From assembly GCF_004138205.1 (NCBI RefSeq), contig NZ_RXNQ01000022.1:309241-373240 (forward strand): a stretch of 64,000 bases of DNA. The letters are read 5' to 3'. How positions within the stretch are numbered: position 1 is the first letter of the stretch; each line of letters begins with the position of its first letter. Shown here piece by piece: positions 35,466-44,370 of the stretch. The stretch is from Pedobacter sp. SYP-B3415. Its GTDB lineage: Bacteria; Bacteroidota; Bacteroidia; Sphingobacteriales; Sphingobacteriaceae. A program made the translations under genes and the position numbers. The notes under the pieces are model-generated. The model was not told where the DNA came from and made no database searches. It saw only the letters and a program-made list of their open reading frames with translations.

Positions 35466-37217
35466 CTATGCCAGCTCCGTTTGCTCTCCAATCTGCTGAC
35501 GCCACATAGCCTGATATAATCCGTTTTTATCAATCAGCGCCTGATGCGTTCCTGATTCAACAATATGTCCCTTCTCCAACACATAGATCCGGTCAGCATG
35601 TCTGATTGTAGACAATCTGTGCGCAATGAGGATTGTGATGTGATCTGTCATATCAGACACGTTACGGATTGTCGATGTGATCTCCTCTTCAGTGATGGAA
35701 TCAAGTGATGAGGTAGCTTCATCAAACACCAGGATGTCAGGCTTACGCAGCAAGGCTCTTGCGATAGACAAACGTTGTTTTTCTCCGCCAGAGACCTTTA
35801 CCCCGCCTTCCCCAATCACGGTATCGAGGCCTTTTTCAGCCCGTGCCAGCAAGTTTTGGCAGGCAGCCTGATGCAGGACGCGCATGCAATCCTCGTCTGA
35901 TGCTGATGGGTTTACAAACAGCAGGTTCTCCCTTATCGTTCCCGAAAACAGCTGCGTATCCTGCGTTACAAAGCCAATTTTCTCCCTGAGTTCATCAAGA
36001 TCAATGTCTGCACTGTCAATGCCGTTGTAAAGCACTTTGCCTATCTTAGGCTGGTATAAACCAACCAGAAGTTTCACAAGTGTGGTTTTTCCTGCACCCG
36101 ACGGACCAACAAATGCTATGGTCTCGCCTGTCTTCACAGCAAAACTGATCTGCTCAAGCGCATTTTTGTTCGCGCTTTGGTGTTTGAACCCAACCTGCTC
36201 AAACTCAAGCCTGGCAATATGCTCAATATGTCTCGGATTGGCCGGTTTAGCATCTTTTGGCCTGCTCATGATTGCTTCAAAATTATTGAGCGAAACCTCG
36301 GTCTCCCGATAAACATTAATAATATTACCCAGCTCCTGAAGCGGTCCGAAAATAAAAAATGAATAAATAAACAGCGAAAAGAACTCGCCAACGGTGATCG
36401 TCCCGGCAAAGATCAGGTACATCATAAGAAAGAGCAACCCGTTACGAAGCAGGTTTACAAACGTTCCCTGGATAAAACTCAGGCTGCGCACATACTTTAC
36501 TTTTTTCAGCTCAAGCCCCAGGATCTTTGTTGTGGTTGTATTCAACCTGCCGATCTCCTGCTGAGCCAGGCCGAGGCTTTTCACAAGTTCAATATTGCGG
36601 AGCGACTCGGTTGTGGATCCGGCGAGAGCCGTCGTTTCTGACACAATGCTTTTCTGAACTTTTTTTATACGCTTGCTCAGGACAGAACTCAGAATGCCAA
36701 GCAATGGAATCGCTGAGAAATAAACAACAGCAATAAGCCAATAAACCGTTACCGCATAAACGGTAACAAACACAATCCCAATAATACTTGTAAACAACAC
36801 ATTAATAGCCAGCTGAATAAGCTTTTCTGTATCAATGCGTACCTTTTGTAAAATACCAAGCGTTTCGCCGCTTCGCTGATCTTCGAAAACCTGGTAAGGA
36901 AGTTCCAGGGAATGCGCAAGACCGTCTGAATAAATCTTCGCGCCAAGCCGCTGGGTAATGACATTTACATAGTAATCCTGAAAGTTTTTGGCAATGCGCG
37001 AAACCATTGCGGCGCCCATGGCAAGGAGAATCAGAATGCCTGCACCACGAATAAATTCGCCTGTCGTATAATTCTTGTAATTGGTAACGTACTTGTCAAT
37101 GATCAGCCTGAACACATAAGGGTCCAGAAAGGAGAAGACCTGGTTGATGGCCGCCAGCAGCAAAGCCAGTCCGATCAGCCATTTATAATTTTTGAGGTAG
37201 CTAAAAAGGATTTTCAT
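35466..37217 (-). CDS. ABC transporter, fused permease and ATPase (ABCB/MsbA-like)
   Basis: A 583-residue half-transporter. Six membrane segments occupy the first 310 residues. The ATPase domain then shows Walker A GPSGAGKTTLVK, Q-loop VTQDTQLF, signature VSGGEKQRLSIARALL, Walker B ILVFDEATSSLD and the switch His in LIAHRLST. Such proteins act as homodimers exporting lipids, drugs or peptides; the substrate cannot be told here. It is transcribed alone, followed by a hairpin repeat and the convergent MFS gene. Confidence 0.93.
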   Translation of the reverse strand: MKILFSYLKNYKWLIGLALLLAAINQVFSFLDPYVFRLIIDKYVTNYKNYTTGEFIRGAGILILLAMGAAMVSRIAKNFQDYYVNVITQRLGAKIYSDGLAHSLELPYQVFEDQRSGETLGILQKVRIDTEKLIQLAINVLFTSIIGIVFVTVYAVTVYWLIAVVYFSAIPLLGILSSVLSKRIKKVQKSIVSETTALAGSTTESLRNIELVKSLGLAQQEIGRLNTTTTKILGLELKKVKYVRSLSFIQGTFVNLLRNGLLFLMMYLIFAGTITVGEFFSLFIYSFFIFGPLQELGNIINVYRETEVSLNNFEAIMSRPKDAKPANPRHIEHIARLEFEQVGFKHQSANKNALEQISFAVKTGETIAFVGPSGAGKTTLVKLLVGLYQPKIGKVLYNGIDSADIDLDELREKIGFVTQDTQLFSGTIRENLLFVNPSASDEDCMRVLHQAACQNLLARAEKGLDTVIGEGGVKVSGGEKQRLSIARALLRKPDILVFDEATSSLDSITEEEITSTIRNVSDMTDHITILIAHRLSTIRHADRIYVLEKGHIVESGTHQALIDKNGLYQAMWRQQIGEQTELA

Positions 37218-37321
37218 TCCGCAAATTTGTTTTGTTAACGGCGCGACCGGAAGCAGTCAGGTTACGGATACGCTTCCTTCGGGATGCAGGTGCCATACCG
37301 GCAAAAAGAAGGCCATCAAAA

Positions 37322-37354
37322 ATAGAAAAAGGGAACGAACTTGCGTTCATTCCC
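37322..37354 (-). terminator. Intrinsic terminator after frr
   Basis: On the minus strand a GGGAATGAAC/GTTCGTTCCC stem (one mismatch) is followed by TTTTTCTATTTTT. It lies 40 bp after the frr stop. Confidence 0.75.
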
Positions 37355-37393
37355 TTTCACGGCGGCATCAATTTGACACCGTTATGTTTTTGA

Positions 37394-37957
37394 CTAAACG
37401 GTCATGATATCTTTCTCTTTGGCTTCGGCATGTTTATCAACCTTGATAATGTATGCATCGGTCAACTTTTGTACTTCAGCTTCGCCAGTTTTAATTTCGT
37501 CATCAGATACGCTTTCGCCCTTTAGCTTTTTAATCTTTTCGTTAGCATCCTTACGAATGTTCCGTACCGTTACACGACCGCGTTCGGCTTCTTCTTTTAC
37601 TTTTTTCACGAGGTCTTTCCGGCGCTCTTCGGTTAGCGGCGGTACAACCAGACGGATAACCACGCCGTCATTCTGCGGATTTAAACCGATGTTCGCTTCC
37701 TGGATAGCGCGTTCAATTGGTACAAGCAGCGTTTTTTCCCAGGGCTGAAGCAAAAGGGTACGCGCATCGGGCGTATTAATGCTTGCAACCTGTGAAAGCG
37801 GTGTTGCGTTGCCATAATAGTCTACAAAAATGCCCTCCAGCATTCCTGCAGATGCTTTCCCTGCACGTATTTTTGTCAGCTCAGATTCGCAATGGTCAAT
37901 CGCCTTATCCATTGCCTGACGGGCTTCGTCCAATTGTTTCTTTATCAGGTCGTTCAT
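37394..37957 (-). CDS. frr: Ribosome recycling factor
   Basis: A 187-residue protein matching RRF over its whole length. It splits the post-termination ribosome together with EF-G. Characteristic segments are LTKIRAGKAS, the PLSQVASINTPDARTLLLQPW block and RRKDLVKKVKEEAERGRVTVRNIRKDAN. It follows pyrH by 39 bp on the same strand, the common pyrH-frr pair, and is followed by a strong terminator. Confidence 0.97.
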   Translation of the reverse strand: MNDLIKKQLDEARQAMDKAIDHCESELTKIRAGKASAGMLEGIFVDYYGNATPLSQVASINTPDARTLLLQPWEKTLLVPIERAIQEANIGLNPQNDGVVIRLVVPPLTEERRKDLVKKVKEEAERGRVTVRNIRKDANEKIKKLKGESVSDDEIKTGEAEVQKLTDAYIIKVDKHAEAKEKDIMTV

Positions 37958-37996
37958 ATCTTCAGTGTTTTTACAAAAATATACATTCGCTATAAT

Positions 37997-38701
37997 TTAT
38001 TTTACCAGCGTACCGATTGCCTCACCGCCGGCAATTTTTAGGAAGTTACCGGTTTTATTCATGTCGAACACAATGATCGGCAATTGGTTTTCCTCGCAAA
38101 GCGTAAACGCGGTCATATCCATCACATTGAGGTTACGTGCGTATACTTCTTTAAAACTGATTTCATCATAACGAACGGCGTTCGGATATTTTTCCGGATC
38201 AGCGGTGTAAATGCCATCAACACGGGTTCCTTTCAGAACAACATCTGCTTTGATTTCTATTGCGCGGAGTGCTGCTGCTGAGTCGGTAGTAAAGTATGGA
38301 TTACCGGTCCCGGCGCCAAAGATTACAACGCGGCCTTTTTCAAGATGTCTTACTGCGCGTCTTCTGATAAACGGTTCACAGATCTGCTCCATTTTGATGG
38401 CTGTGAGCAGTCGTGTTTTGAGGCCATGTTTTTCAAGCGCATCCTGCAGCGCCATAGAATTGATCACGGTAGCAAGCATGCCCATGTAATCTGCCTGGGC
38501 ACGGTCCATTCCTGATTTTTCAGCGCTAAGCCCTCTGAAAATGTTGCCGCCGCCAATAACAATAGCAACTTCAAGGCCTTTGTCATGAACGGCTTTGATA
38601 TCGCTCGCGTATTGGTTTACGCGGTCATTGTCAATGCCGTATTGCTTATCGCCCATAAGCGATTCGCCGCTCAGTTTCAGAAGTATCCGTTTGTATTTCA
38701 T
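37997..38701 (-). CDS. pyrH: UMP kinase
   Basis: A 234-residue amino-acid-kinase-fold enzyme that phosphorylates UMP to UDP. Motifs are [10 protein letters not shown] at the N-terminus, IGGGNIFRG (about 50-58), [20 protein letters not shown] (about 126-145) and [10 protein letters not shown]. Length is normal. A TATTTTTG box at 38733-38726 could be its -7 element, giving a leader of about 18 bases. It forms an operon with frr. Confidence 0.96.
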   Translation of the reverse strand: MKYKRILLKLSGESLMGDKQYGIDNDRVNQYASDIKAVHDKGLEVAIVIGGGNIFRGLSAEKSGMDRAQADYMGMLATVINSMALQDALEKHGLKTRLLTAIKMEQICEPFIRRRAVRHLEKGRVVIFGAGTGNPYFTTDSAAALRAIEIKADVVLKGTRVDGIYTADPEKYPNAVRYDEISFKEVYARNLNVMDMTAFTLCEENQLPIIVFDMNKTGNFLKIAGGEAIGTLVK

Positions 38702-38764
38702 CTATGAATGTAAAATTTAGCCGCGCAAAAATATCAAAAAAAATCGATTAAGACCCGGCTGGTC

Positions 38765-39862
38765 TCAAATGAGCTCGCCGCGATAAATCACTGCCTGCAA
38801 ATCGAGGGCATCATTCAGTAATATTAGATCTGCAGGCATGCCAGGGGCAAGACTTCCTGCAAGTAAACCCGCAAGCCGCGCCGGGTATAGCGTGGCCATC
38901 CGGATCGCCTCATCAAGCGCTATGCCGCAGTACTGCACACAGTTTTTAACTGCTTCAGGCATCGTAAGCGCTGAACCCGACAATGTACCATCAGGCATGA
39001 GGAAACGTCCATCCTTTTCATGATGCTGGTAAGGCCCTTCGCTACAGGCCGTAACAGCATCGGTAATAAGAAACAGCCGATCTTTAAGCAGGTCTTTGGC
39101 CATTCGTACCACCTCAAAATCTACATGATAACCGTCTGCGATGATACTTGCCATTGCTGATGGATGTCTGTACACGGCAACCGGAATTCCTGGCGCGCGG
39201 TGCTGAATGGGGCTCATGGCATTAAAGAGGTGTGTCGTCGTGGCGAAGCCCCGGTTATAAGCGCGCGTAGCCTCCTCAAAACCTGCATCACTATGGCCCA
39301 ACGATAGCAGGATGTCCTGTTCAGCAAGGTAAGTCAACACCTCGTCATCCTGGAGTTCCGCGGCAATGGTCATCATACGGATTACGCCATCTCCGTACTC
39401 CACCAGCTTCTTTACTTCATCAAGCGTAGCTTTCCTGATCAACTTTTCGATGTGTGCGCCGCGTTTCTTTGGATTAAGGAACGGACCTTCCAGGTGAATG
39501 CCAAGACAGTTTTTGGCCTCGCCCCGGTAAGCTTTCAGCGCATCGAGACTGCGGTAAACAATCTCATCGCTATTGGTGGCAACACAAATAAGAAAACCGG
39601 TTGTTCCCTGCTGCAGCAGTGCGTTTTCTATAATCCGAAGGTTTTCGGTACCTGGGTTGGCTGAGAACAGCCTCCCGCCTGCGCCATAGATCTGCAGATC
39701 AATCATTCCCGGGCTTAACCACGCGCCTTTACAGTCGACCGCTGACGCGCCTGAAGGCAGCTCATCTATAAATCGGTCAATTTTTCCGTCACGAATAATC
39801 AGGTGCCGGCCAGCGGAAGCTGACTGTGAACCGGGGATATTAAAATTTTTCAGGGCAAGCAT
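38765..39862 (-). CDS. nagA: N-acetylglucosamine-6-phosphate deacetylase
   Basis: A 365-residue amidohydrolase of the NagA family, which removes acetate from GlcNAc-6-phosphate in cell wall and chitin sugar recycling. The motifs are PGMIDLQIYGAGG (a Q-x-Y in place of the H-x-H pair, as in NagA forms that bind a single metal), the metal Glu in HLEGPFLNPKKRGAH, His in LGHSDA and THLFNAM, and the catalytic Asp in LITDAVTA. No other nag genes are adjacent. The next gene on the strand is an unrelated metallopeptidase with its own terminator. Confidence 0.93.
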   Translation of the reverse strand: MLALKNFNIPGSQSASAGRHLIIRDGKIDRFIDELPSGASAVDCKGAWLSPGMIDLQIYGAGGRLFSANPGTENLRIIENALLQQGTTGFLICVATNSDEIVYRSLDALKAYRGEAKNCLGIHLEGPFLNPKKRGAHIEKLIRKATLDEVKKLVEYGDGVIRMMTIAAELQDDEVLTYLAEQDILLSLGHSDAGFEEATRAYNRGFATTTHLFNAMSPIQHRAPGIPVAVYRHPSAMASIIADGYHVDFEVVRMAKDLLKDRLFLITDAVTACSEGPYQHHEKDGRFLMPDGTLSGSALTMPEAVKNCVQYCGIALDEAIRMATLYPARLAGLLAGSLAPGMPADLILLNDALDLQAVIYRGELI

Positions 39863-39928
39863 GGTGCATGAAAGATAGAAAAAAAAGCAGAATTGCCCGG
39901 GGCGTTAAGCTTCCCGGTCAGCGTTAAA

Positions 39929-39954
39929 TAAAAAAGCTCCCGTTTCCGGGAGCT
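39929..39954 (-). terminator. Intrinsic terminator after the astacin gene
   Basis: An 8-bp stem AGCTCCCG/CGGGAGCT with a 4-base loop is followed on the minus strand by a T-run. It begins 5 bp after the stop of the astacin-like gene. Confidence 0.85.
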
Positions 39955-39958
39955 CAGG

Positions 39959-40816
39959 TTATTCATTTGCGTACATTTTCTTTACCGTGGCTATATCTTT
40001 GTCTGAAAGCCGGTTGCCACCGCTGAATGTTGTTCCGTCGAGCTTGGTGAGGGTTGGCTTATTCGGATCAATAGCAAACGACCAAGAGTGGTACATCATG
40101 ACCGATTGAAAATCCATCCGGTTACCCATATTAAACCCGTTGTAATTCCAGTGACTCCATTTTCTGAAATTATGTTTTTTATCCTGCTGAATGTTGGCCC
40201 ATTTGATCTTTACAAAATCTTCCTGGTCAGTGCGGGTATGCTCGTGCAGCAGGCCAATAGCATGCCCGATTTCGTGAATAGTTGTACCTACGTTGCAATT
40301 ACCGGCAAGCTTCACAACCTGACGGCCACCCTGATGGCCCAGATCGGCTGAACACCCTGTTCCCCTGACAAATGCCACATAATCCCGCTGGTTTGTCCGT
40401 TTCACAAAACGGATAGGTGTATTTTGCTCCCAGTGGTTAATCGCATTTCGCACGCGTTCTTTCTTAGGCAGCTCGTCTGCGATGACGTAGTAAACCGTCT
40501 TGTTCTTCCACTGCCGATCGCGGAAGCCGGTTGTCTGGGTACCGATCCCGTTTTGACTCAGCATCGAATCGCGTAAAATCATGTCGCCTTCAAGCACGAG
40601 CTCGCCGCCAAAATCTGTATAGGTAACCAGTTCGCCATTGAGATAGGCACTTTTTACAATACCGTTCTCGCCGGGATTGCCATCTGCCATAACCATGGTG
40701 GTGTCTGCCGTAGCAGTTGTTTCTTCAGCAGGCAGGTCTGCGCTGCTGTCCTTCTTACATGCCGCGATAAGAACCATGCCGGCATACAGCGGGATTAAAA
40801 TGTGATTTGCTTTCAT
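39959..40816 (-). CDS. Astacin-like (M12A) metallopeptidase lipoprotein
   Basis: A 285-residue lipoprotein. The signal peptide ends in the lipobox LIAAC (Cys20), so it is anchored to a membrane outside the cytoplasm. The zinc motif IHEIGHAIGLLHEHTRTD (about 181-198) is the full astacin signature HExxHxxGxxHExxRxD, and the Met-turn is SVMMYHSWSFA. A spacer of about 60 residues rich in Thr, Ala and Asp follows the lipid anchor. Astacins are uncommon in bacteria outside Bacteroidota and Myxococcota. The gene stands alone with a strong terminator. Target proteins unknown. Confidence 0.92.
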   Translation of the reverse strand: MKANHILIPLYAGMVLIAACKKDSSADLPAEETTATADTTMVMADGNPGENGIVKSAYLNGELVTYTDFGGELVLEGDMILRDSMLSQNGIGTQTTGFRDRQWKNKTVYYVIADELPKKERVRNAINHWEQNTPIRFVKRTNQRDYVAFVRGTGCSADLGHQGGRQVVKLAGNCNVGTTIHEIGHAIGLLHEHTRTDQEDFVKIKWANIQQDKKHNFRKWSHWNYNGFNMGNRMDFQSVMMYHSWSFAIDPNKPTLTKLDGTTFSGGNRLSDKDIATVKKMYANE

Positions 40817-40992
40817 AGAGGTAGTTTTGGTAAATGTTTGTCAGGAAAAGCTGACAATCTAAAAACTCAAAAACCAATCCATATATTATTCAAAAAACAG
40901 GCTCACTCCTTTTTGTTGTAAGAAATTCAATAACAAGGCACTGAATATAAGTCAGATAAGCTGATTGACTACCGACGCCCGCCATTTAAAAC

Positions 40993-41021
40993 AAAAAAAG
41001 CCCGGCAAATTGCCGGGCTTT
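40993..41021 (-). terminator. Intrinsic terminator of the rplM-rpsI-rpsB-tsf operon
   Basis: A 12-bp stem AAAGCCCGGCAA/TTGCCGGGCTTT followed on the minus strand by a run of T. It starts about 20 bp after the tsf stop. Confidence 0.88.
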
Positions 41022-41040
41022 AAATATTTAAAGAACGCAG

Positions 41041-41880
41041 TTATGCGCCGAGTTGTACGCGTTTGAAAGCGGTTACAGTCAGACCTTTTGAGGTTTCGTC
41101 GAGGAATTTACGAACGTCTTTTGAACCATCTTTTACAAACTCCTGGTTCAGCAGGGTGCTGTCTTTGTAAAATTTGTTGAGTTTACCAGTTGCAATTTTC
41201 TCAACCATTTCTTCTGGTTTACCTTCTGCACGGATCTGCTCTTTTGCAATTTCGATTTCACGCTCAATCGTGTGCGGATCAACGTCTGCTTTGTCAAGGG
41301 CAACCGGATTCATTGCAGCAATTTGCATTGCAACGTCTTTACCAGCTTCTTCAACACCCGCTGCATCCTGGTTCAGGGCAACAAGTACACCGAGGCGGTA
41401 GTTTCCGTGAATGTAAGGAACAACTTTATCACCAGACACAACTTCGTATTTAGAGATACCAAGTTTCTCACCGATTTTACCGGTATTGTCAATGATCAGG
41501 TCAGAAACCTTTGCGCCATCTACTTCAAGAGCCAGCAGTTCTTCAAGCGTTGCAGGATTTTTTTCGATCGCGATGTCTGCGAATTTGTTACCTAAGGCAA
41601 CGAAGTCAGCATTTTTCGCTACGAAGTCAGTCTCGCAGTTCAGCTCGAGAACAACGCCGCGTTTGCCATCTGCAGTTGCTTTCGCAATCACAACGCCTTC
41701 ATTCGACTCACGGTCCTGACGGCTGGCAGCAACTTTAGCGCCTTTTTTACGCAGATAATCAACGGCAGCTTCGAAATCGCCGTTAGCCTCTGTCAATGCT
41801 TTCTTACAATCCATCATGCCTGCGCCGGTTTGCTGGCGCAGCTTGTTTACGTCTGCAGCTGAGATCTGTATTGTAGACAT
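41041..41880 (-). CDS. tsf: Translation elongation factor Ts
   Basis: A 279-residue EF-Ts, the guanine nucleotide exchange factor for EF-Tu. The N-terminal UBA-like domain (VNKLRQQTGAGMMDCKKALTEANGDFEAAVDYLRKKGA) and the TDFVAKN motif are diagnostic. It is the last gene of the rplM-rpsI-rpsB-tsf operon, 97 bp after rpsB, and is followed by a strong terminator. Confidence 0.97.
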   Translation of the reverse strand: MSTIQISAADVNKLRQQTGAGMMDCKKALTEANGDFEAAVDYLRKKGAKVAASRQDRESNEGVVIAKATADGKRGVVLELNCETDFVAKNADFVALGNKFADIAIEKNPATLEELLALEVDGAKVSDLIIDNTGKIGEKLGISKYEVVSGDKVVPYIHGNYRLGVLVALNQDAAGVEEAGKDVAMQIAAMNPVALDKADVDPHTIEREIEIAKEQIRAEGKPEEMVEKIATGKLNKFYKDSTLLNQEFVKDGSKDVRKFLDETSKGLTVTAFKRVQLGA

Positions 41881-41977
41881 GTCTTTCTTTGTTATTTTTT
41901 TATAAAAAGTTATGGGTTAGGAGTTTCGTGCTGAAGCAGAACCGCAACACAGAACCCGTAACCCACAACGTGATTAA

Positions 41978-42820
41978 TTACTCTTCTGTTTTTGTTTCTT
42001 CTGCAGTGTCAGTTGTATCTTCTACAGCAGTTTCCGCAGCTTCTCCTTTTCTTCTTGGCTCTTTTACTTCAGGAGCATCAGCAGCAGCTTTTGCAGCTAC
42101 AGCTTCTTTTTCTGCCTCGTCTTCTTTGTCGCGTTTGCGCTCTTCCAATCCTTCTTCAATCGCTTTAACGATGATGTCAGTGATCAGGGTGATAGACTTG
42201 GTTGCATCATCATTCGCCGGGATAGGGAAATCGATGTTTGAAGGGTCAGAGTTTGTATCTACCATCGCGAAAGTCGGGATGTTCAGCTTCAACGCTTCAG
42301 TAACAGCAATGTGCTCTTTCTTTACGTCGATCAGGAACAATGCAGCCGGCAAACGGTTCAGGTCAGCAATACCACCCAACAGTGACTCCAACTTGATACG
42401 CTCACGCTGAATCATCAGACGCTCTTTTTTAGAAAGGATCGCGTAAGTACCGTCTTTAGTCATTTTGTCGATGTTCGCCATCTTTTTGATCGATTTGCGA
42501 ACAGTTGCAAAGTTGGTAAGCATACCACCTAACCAACGCTCAGTAACAAACGGCATGTTTACTTTCTTAGCCTGCTCAGCCACGATACCTTTTGCCTGTT
42601 TCTTGGTTGATACGAACAAAACTTTACGACCTGATTTTACGATTTGTTTGATCGCAGAAGCAGCTTCTTCAGTTTTGGTAAGGGTTTTATTTAAGTCAAT
42701 AATGTGGATACCATTGCGCTCCATGAAAATGTAGGGCGCCATTTTTGGGTTCCATTTACGGGTGAGGTGACCAAAGTGTACACCTGCATCCAATAAGTCT
42801 TGATATGTTGTTCTAGCCAT
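41978..42820 (-). CDS. rpsB: 30S ribosomal protein S2
   Basis: A 280-residue S2. Typical segments are LLDAGVHFGHLTRKWNPKM, VLFVSTKKQAKGIV, RWLGGMLTNFATVRKS and FPIPANDDA. The C-terminal 50 residues are a low-complexity tail rich in Ala, Glu and Lys, longer than in E. coli, as is common in Bacteroidota. It lies 21 bp after rpsI in the same operon. Confidence 0.98.
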   Translation of the reverse strand: MARTTYQDLLDAGVHFGHLTRKWNPKMAPYIFMERNGIHIIDLNKTLTKTEEAASAIKQIVKSGRKVLFVSTKKQAKGIVAEQAKKVNMPFVTERWLGGMLTNFATVRKSIKKMANIDKMTKDGTYAILSKKERLMIQRERIKLESLLGGIADLNRLPAALFLIDVKKEHIAVTEALKLNIPTFAMVDTNSDPSNIDFPIPANDDATKSITLITDIIVKAIEEGLEERKRDKEDEAEKEAVAAKAAADAPEVKEPRRKGEAAETAVEDTTDTAEETKTEE

Positions 42821-42841
42821 TGTTTTGTTCTCCTTTGTCGA

Positions 42842-43228
42842 TTAACGTTTACTGAATTGGAAGCGTTTACGGGCTTTCGCACGTCCTGGTTTCTTACGCT
42901 CAACCATACGCATATCGCGTGTCATGAGGCCTTTGGCGCGTAATGCAGGTTTTTTCTCCGCATCGAGTTCAACAATAGCTTTGGCAATTGCCAGACGAAC
43001 AGCTTCTGCTTGTCCTTTGATTCCTCCGCCCTGAACATTTACAGTCACGTCATAACGACCGGTAAGTTCAGCCACTTCAATACTTTGATTTACAATATAT
43101 TGAAGGGGAAGGGTTGGGAAATATTCTTTGTGATCTTTACCATTCACAGTGATGGTACCGTTGCCGTCTGTCAGATAGATACGGGCAACTGCAGTTTTTC
43201 TTCTTCCTGAAGTATTTGTAGTTGACAT
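42842..43228 (-). CDS. rpsI: 30S ribosomal protein S9
   Basis: A 128-residue S9. The GRRKTAVARIYL start, GGGIKGQAEAVRLAIAKA and the basic tail ending in KARKRFQFSKR are diagnostic; the last residues contact the P-site tRNA. It follows rplM by 3 bp and is translationally close to it. Confidence 0.98.
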   Translation of the reverse strand: MSTTNTSGRRKTAVARIYLTDGNGTITVNGKDHKEYFPTLPLQYIVNQSIEVAELTGRYDVTVNVQGGGIKGQAEAVRLAIAKAIVELDAEKKPALRAKGLMTRDMRMVERKKPGRAKARKRFQFSKR

Positions 43229-43231
43229 TTC

Positions 43232-43675
43232 TTAAAGTTTAATGGTTGTTGGAGATTGTGCCTCATGCGGATGAGTTTCACCAGCATATACAAAAAGATT
43301 TTTGTACAATTTAGCACCAAGTTTGTTCTTTGGTAACATACCGCGAACGGCTTTCTCGATTACACGCTCAGGGTGTTTTGCCATTAACTCTTTTGGAGAA
43401 ATGAAACGCTGACCACCTGGATAACCTGTATAGCGAATGTATTCTTTTTCGCTGAACTTGTTTCCGGTCAGTTTAACCTTGTCTGCATTGATAACAATCA
43501 CATTATCACCGCAGTCTACGTGTGGGGTGTACTCTGGCTTGTTTTTTCCACGAATGATCATTGCAATCTTCGAAGACAAGCGCCCCAAAATCTCGCCCTG
43601 GGCATCAACTACTACCCACTGTTTGTTAACAGTTTTAGTATTGGCAGAGACAGTTTTGTAACTTAACGTATTCAC
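43232..43675 (-). CDS. rplM: 50S ribosomal protein L13
   Basis: A 147-residue L13. WVVVDAQGEILGRLSSKIA, YTPHVDCGDNVIVINA, and the segment ending KAVRGMLPKNKLG are typical. First gene of the rplM-rpsI-rpsB-tsf operon. A consensus promoter lies about 55 bp upstream, and the short leader starts with a CCCC/GGGG hairpin. Confidence 0.98.
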   Translation of the reverse strand: MNTLSYKTVSANTKTVNKQWVVVDAQGEILGRLSSKIAMIIRGKNKPEYTPHVDCGDNVIVINADKVKLTGNKFSEKEYIRYTGYPGGQRFISPKELMAKHPERVIEKAVRGMLPKNKLGAKLYKNLFVYAGETHPHEAQSPTTIKL

Positions 43676-43710
43676 TTGCTTGTATTTAATTATGTAACAA
43701 TTATTTATTT

Positions 43711-43726
43711 CCCCGCTTTTTTGGGG
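43711..43726 (-). promoter_or_regulatory. 5'-terminal leader hairpin of rplM
   Basis: CCCC and GGGG arms around an AAAAAAGC loop lie where the predicted transcript begins, 4 bases after the -7 box. It could stabilise the mRNA or serve in ribosomal protein feedback. Only the sequence pattern supports it. Confidence 0.4.
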
Positions 43727-43730
43727 ACTG

Positions 43731-43761
43731 CAAAGATAGATGAAATACTTTTAGTATCAAA
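43731..43761 (-). promoter_or_regulatory. Promoter of the rplM-rpsI-rpsB-tsf operon
   Basis: On the minus strand a -33 TTTG (43761-43758) and a -7 TATCTTTG (43738-43731) are separated by exactly 19 bp, an ideal Bacteroidota promoter. Confidence 0.85.
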
Positions 43762-43844
43762 GAGTTGCCGTTTAATTTTTTTGCCGGGCTTATACTTTCC
43801 TCTAGTTTGAAGTATCAGGAAGGGTGCTGAACTGATCCTCACAT

Positions 43845-43920
43845 CTGCTGCCCCGCTTTACACTTCAAGCCGCAGGCACTGCGCAAGCCATGCGGGCTTT
43901 CCGCTTCAATCGGGCTTAAC
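43845..43920. repeat. REP-like intergenic repeat, copy B
   Basis: Shares the ordered blocks GCTGC, CCCCGCTTT, CAAG, GGGCTTTCCGC, CAATCGGG and TTA with the segment at 21149-21240. It lies between the rplM promoter and a small membrane protein gene. Confidence 0.5.
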
Positions 43921-43942
43921 GAACGCAGCGCAGTGCTTTCTT

Positions 43943-44317
43943 TCAGGGAAGATCCTGCAGCCGCCCCCTGCCGCGCAGCCCGGCCAATAGCATACCGCCG
44001 AGACCAACCAACACAATCAGACGCAGCACAAAGAGCATAACCAGCGCACTTTCAAGATAACCATGTGTCAGCACACTCGTATACAGGTTCCAGCTCAGGT
44101 AGTTCAGATAGACTGCTCCGGGCAATCCGGCAATGCCGGCAATTACGCGCATGGCTTTTAATATGGCGTTATTGCTTTCTTCAACAAACACCAGCACAGC
44201 TGCCACAACGCCGGCTACTATAGCCCCCCAAACCGGCCACCGGGTGGTTTCATGGATATAAAAGAGAAGATAGATCATGCCTGCAAGCAGGGTCAGGCAG
44301 GCAAAAACACGTTTCAT
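43943..44317 (-). CDS. Small integral membrane protein, unknown
   Basis: A 124-residue protein with about four hydrophobic segments (about 3-22, 29-46, 58-78 and 91-115) and a basic C-terminal tail (LRGRGRLQDLP). The ATG at 44317 fits a normal membrane start; an upstream ATG nine codons earlier is also open. I do not recognise the family. The HAD hydrolase gene lies 53 bp upstream on the same strand. Confidence 0.6.
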   Translation of the reverse strand: MKRVFACLTLLAGMIYLLFYIHETTRWPVWGAIVAGVVAAVLVFVEESNNAILKAMRVIAGIAGLPGAVYLNYLSWNLYTSVLTHGYLESALVMLFVLRLIVLVGLGGMLLAGLRGRGRLQDLP

Positions 44318-44370
44318 GATCAGGGCAAAGATTTGTTTTGTCAACAGGCCCCTTCATTTTTTGTTTGGAT

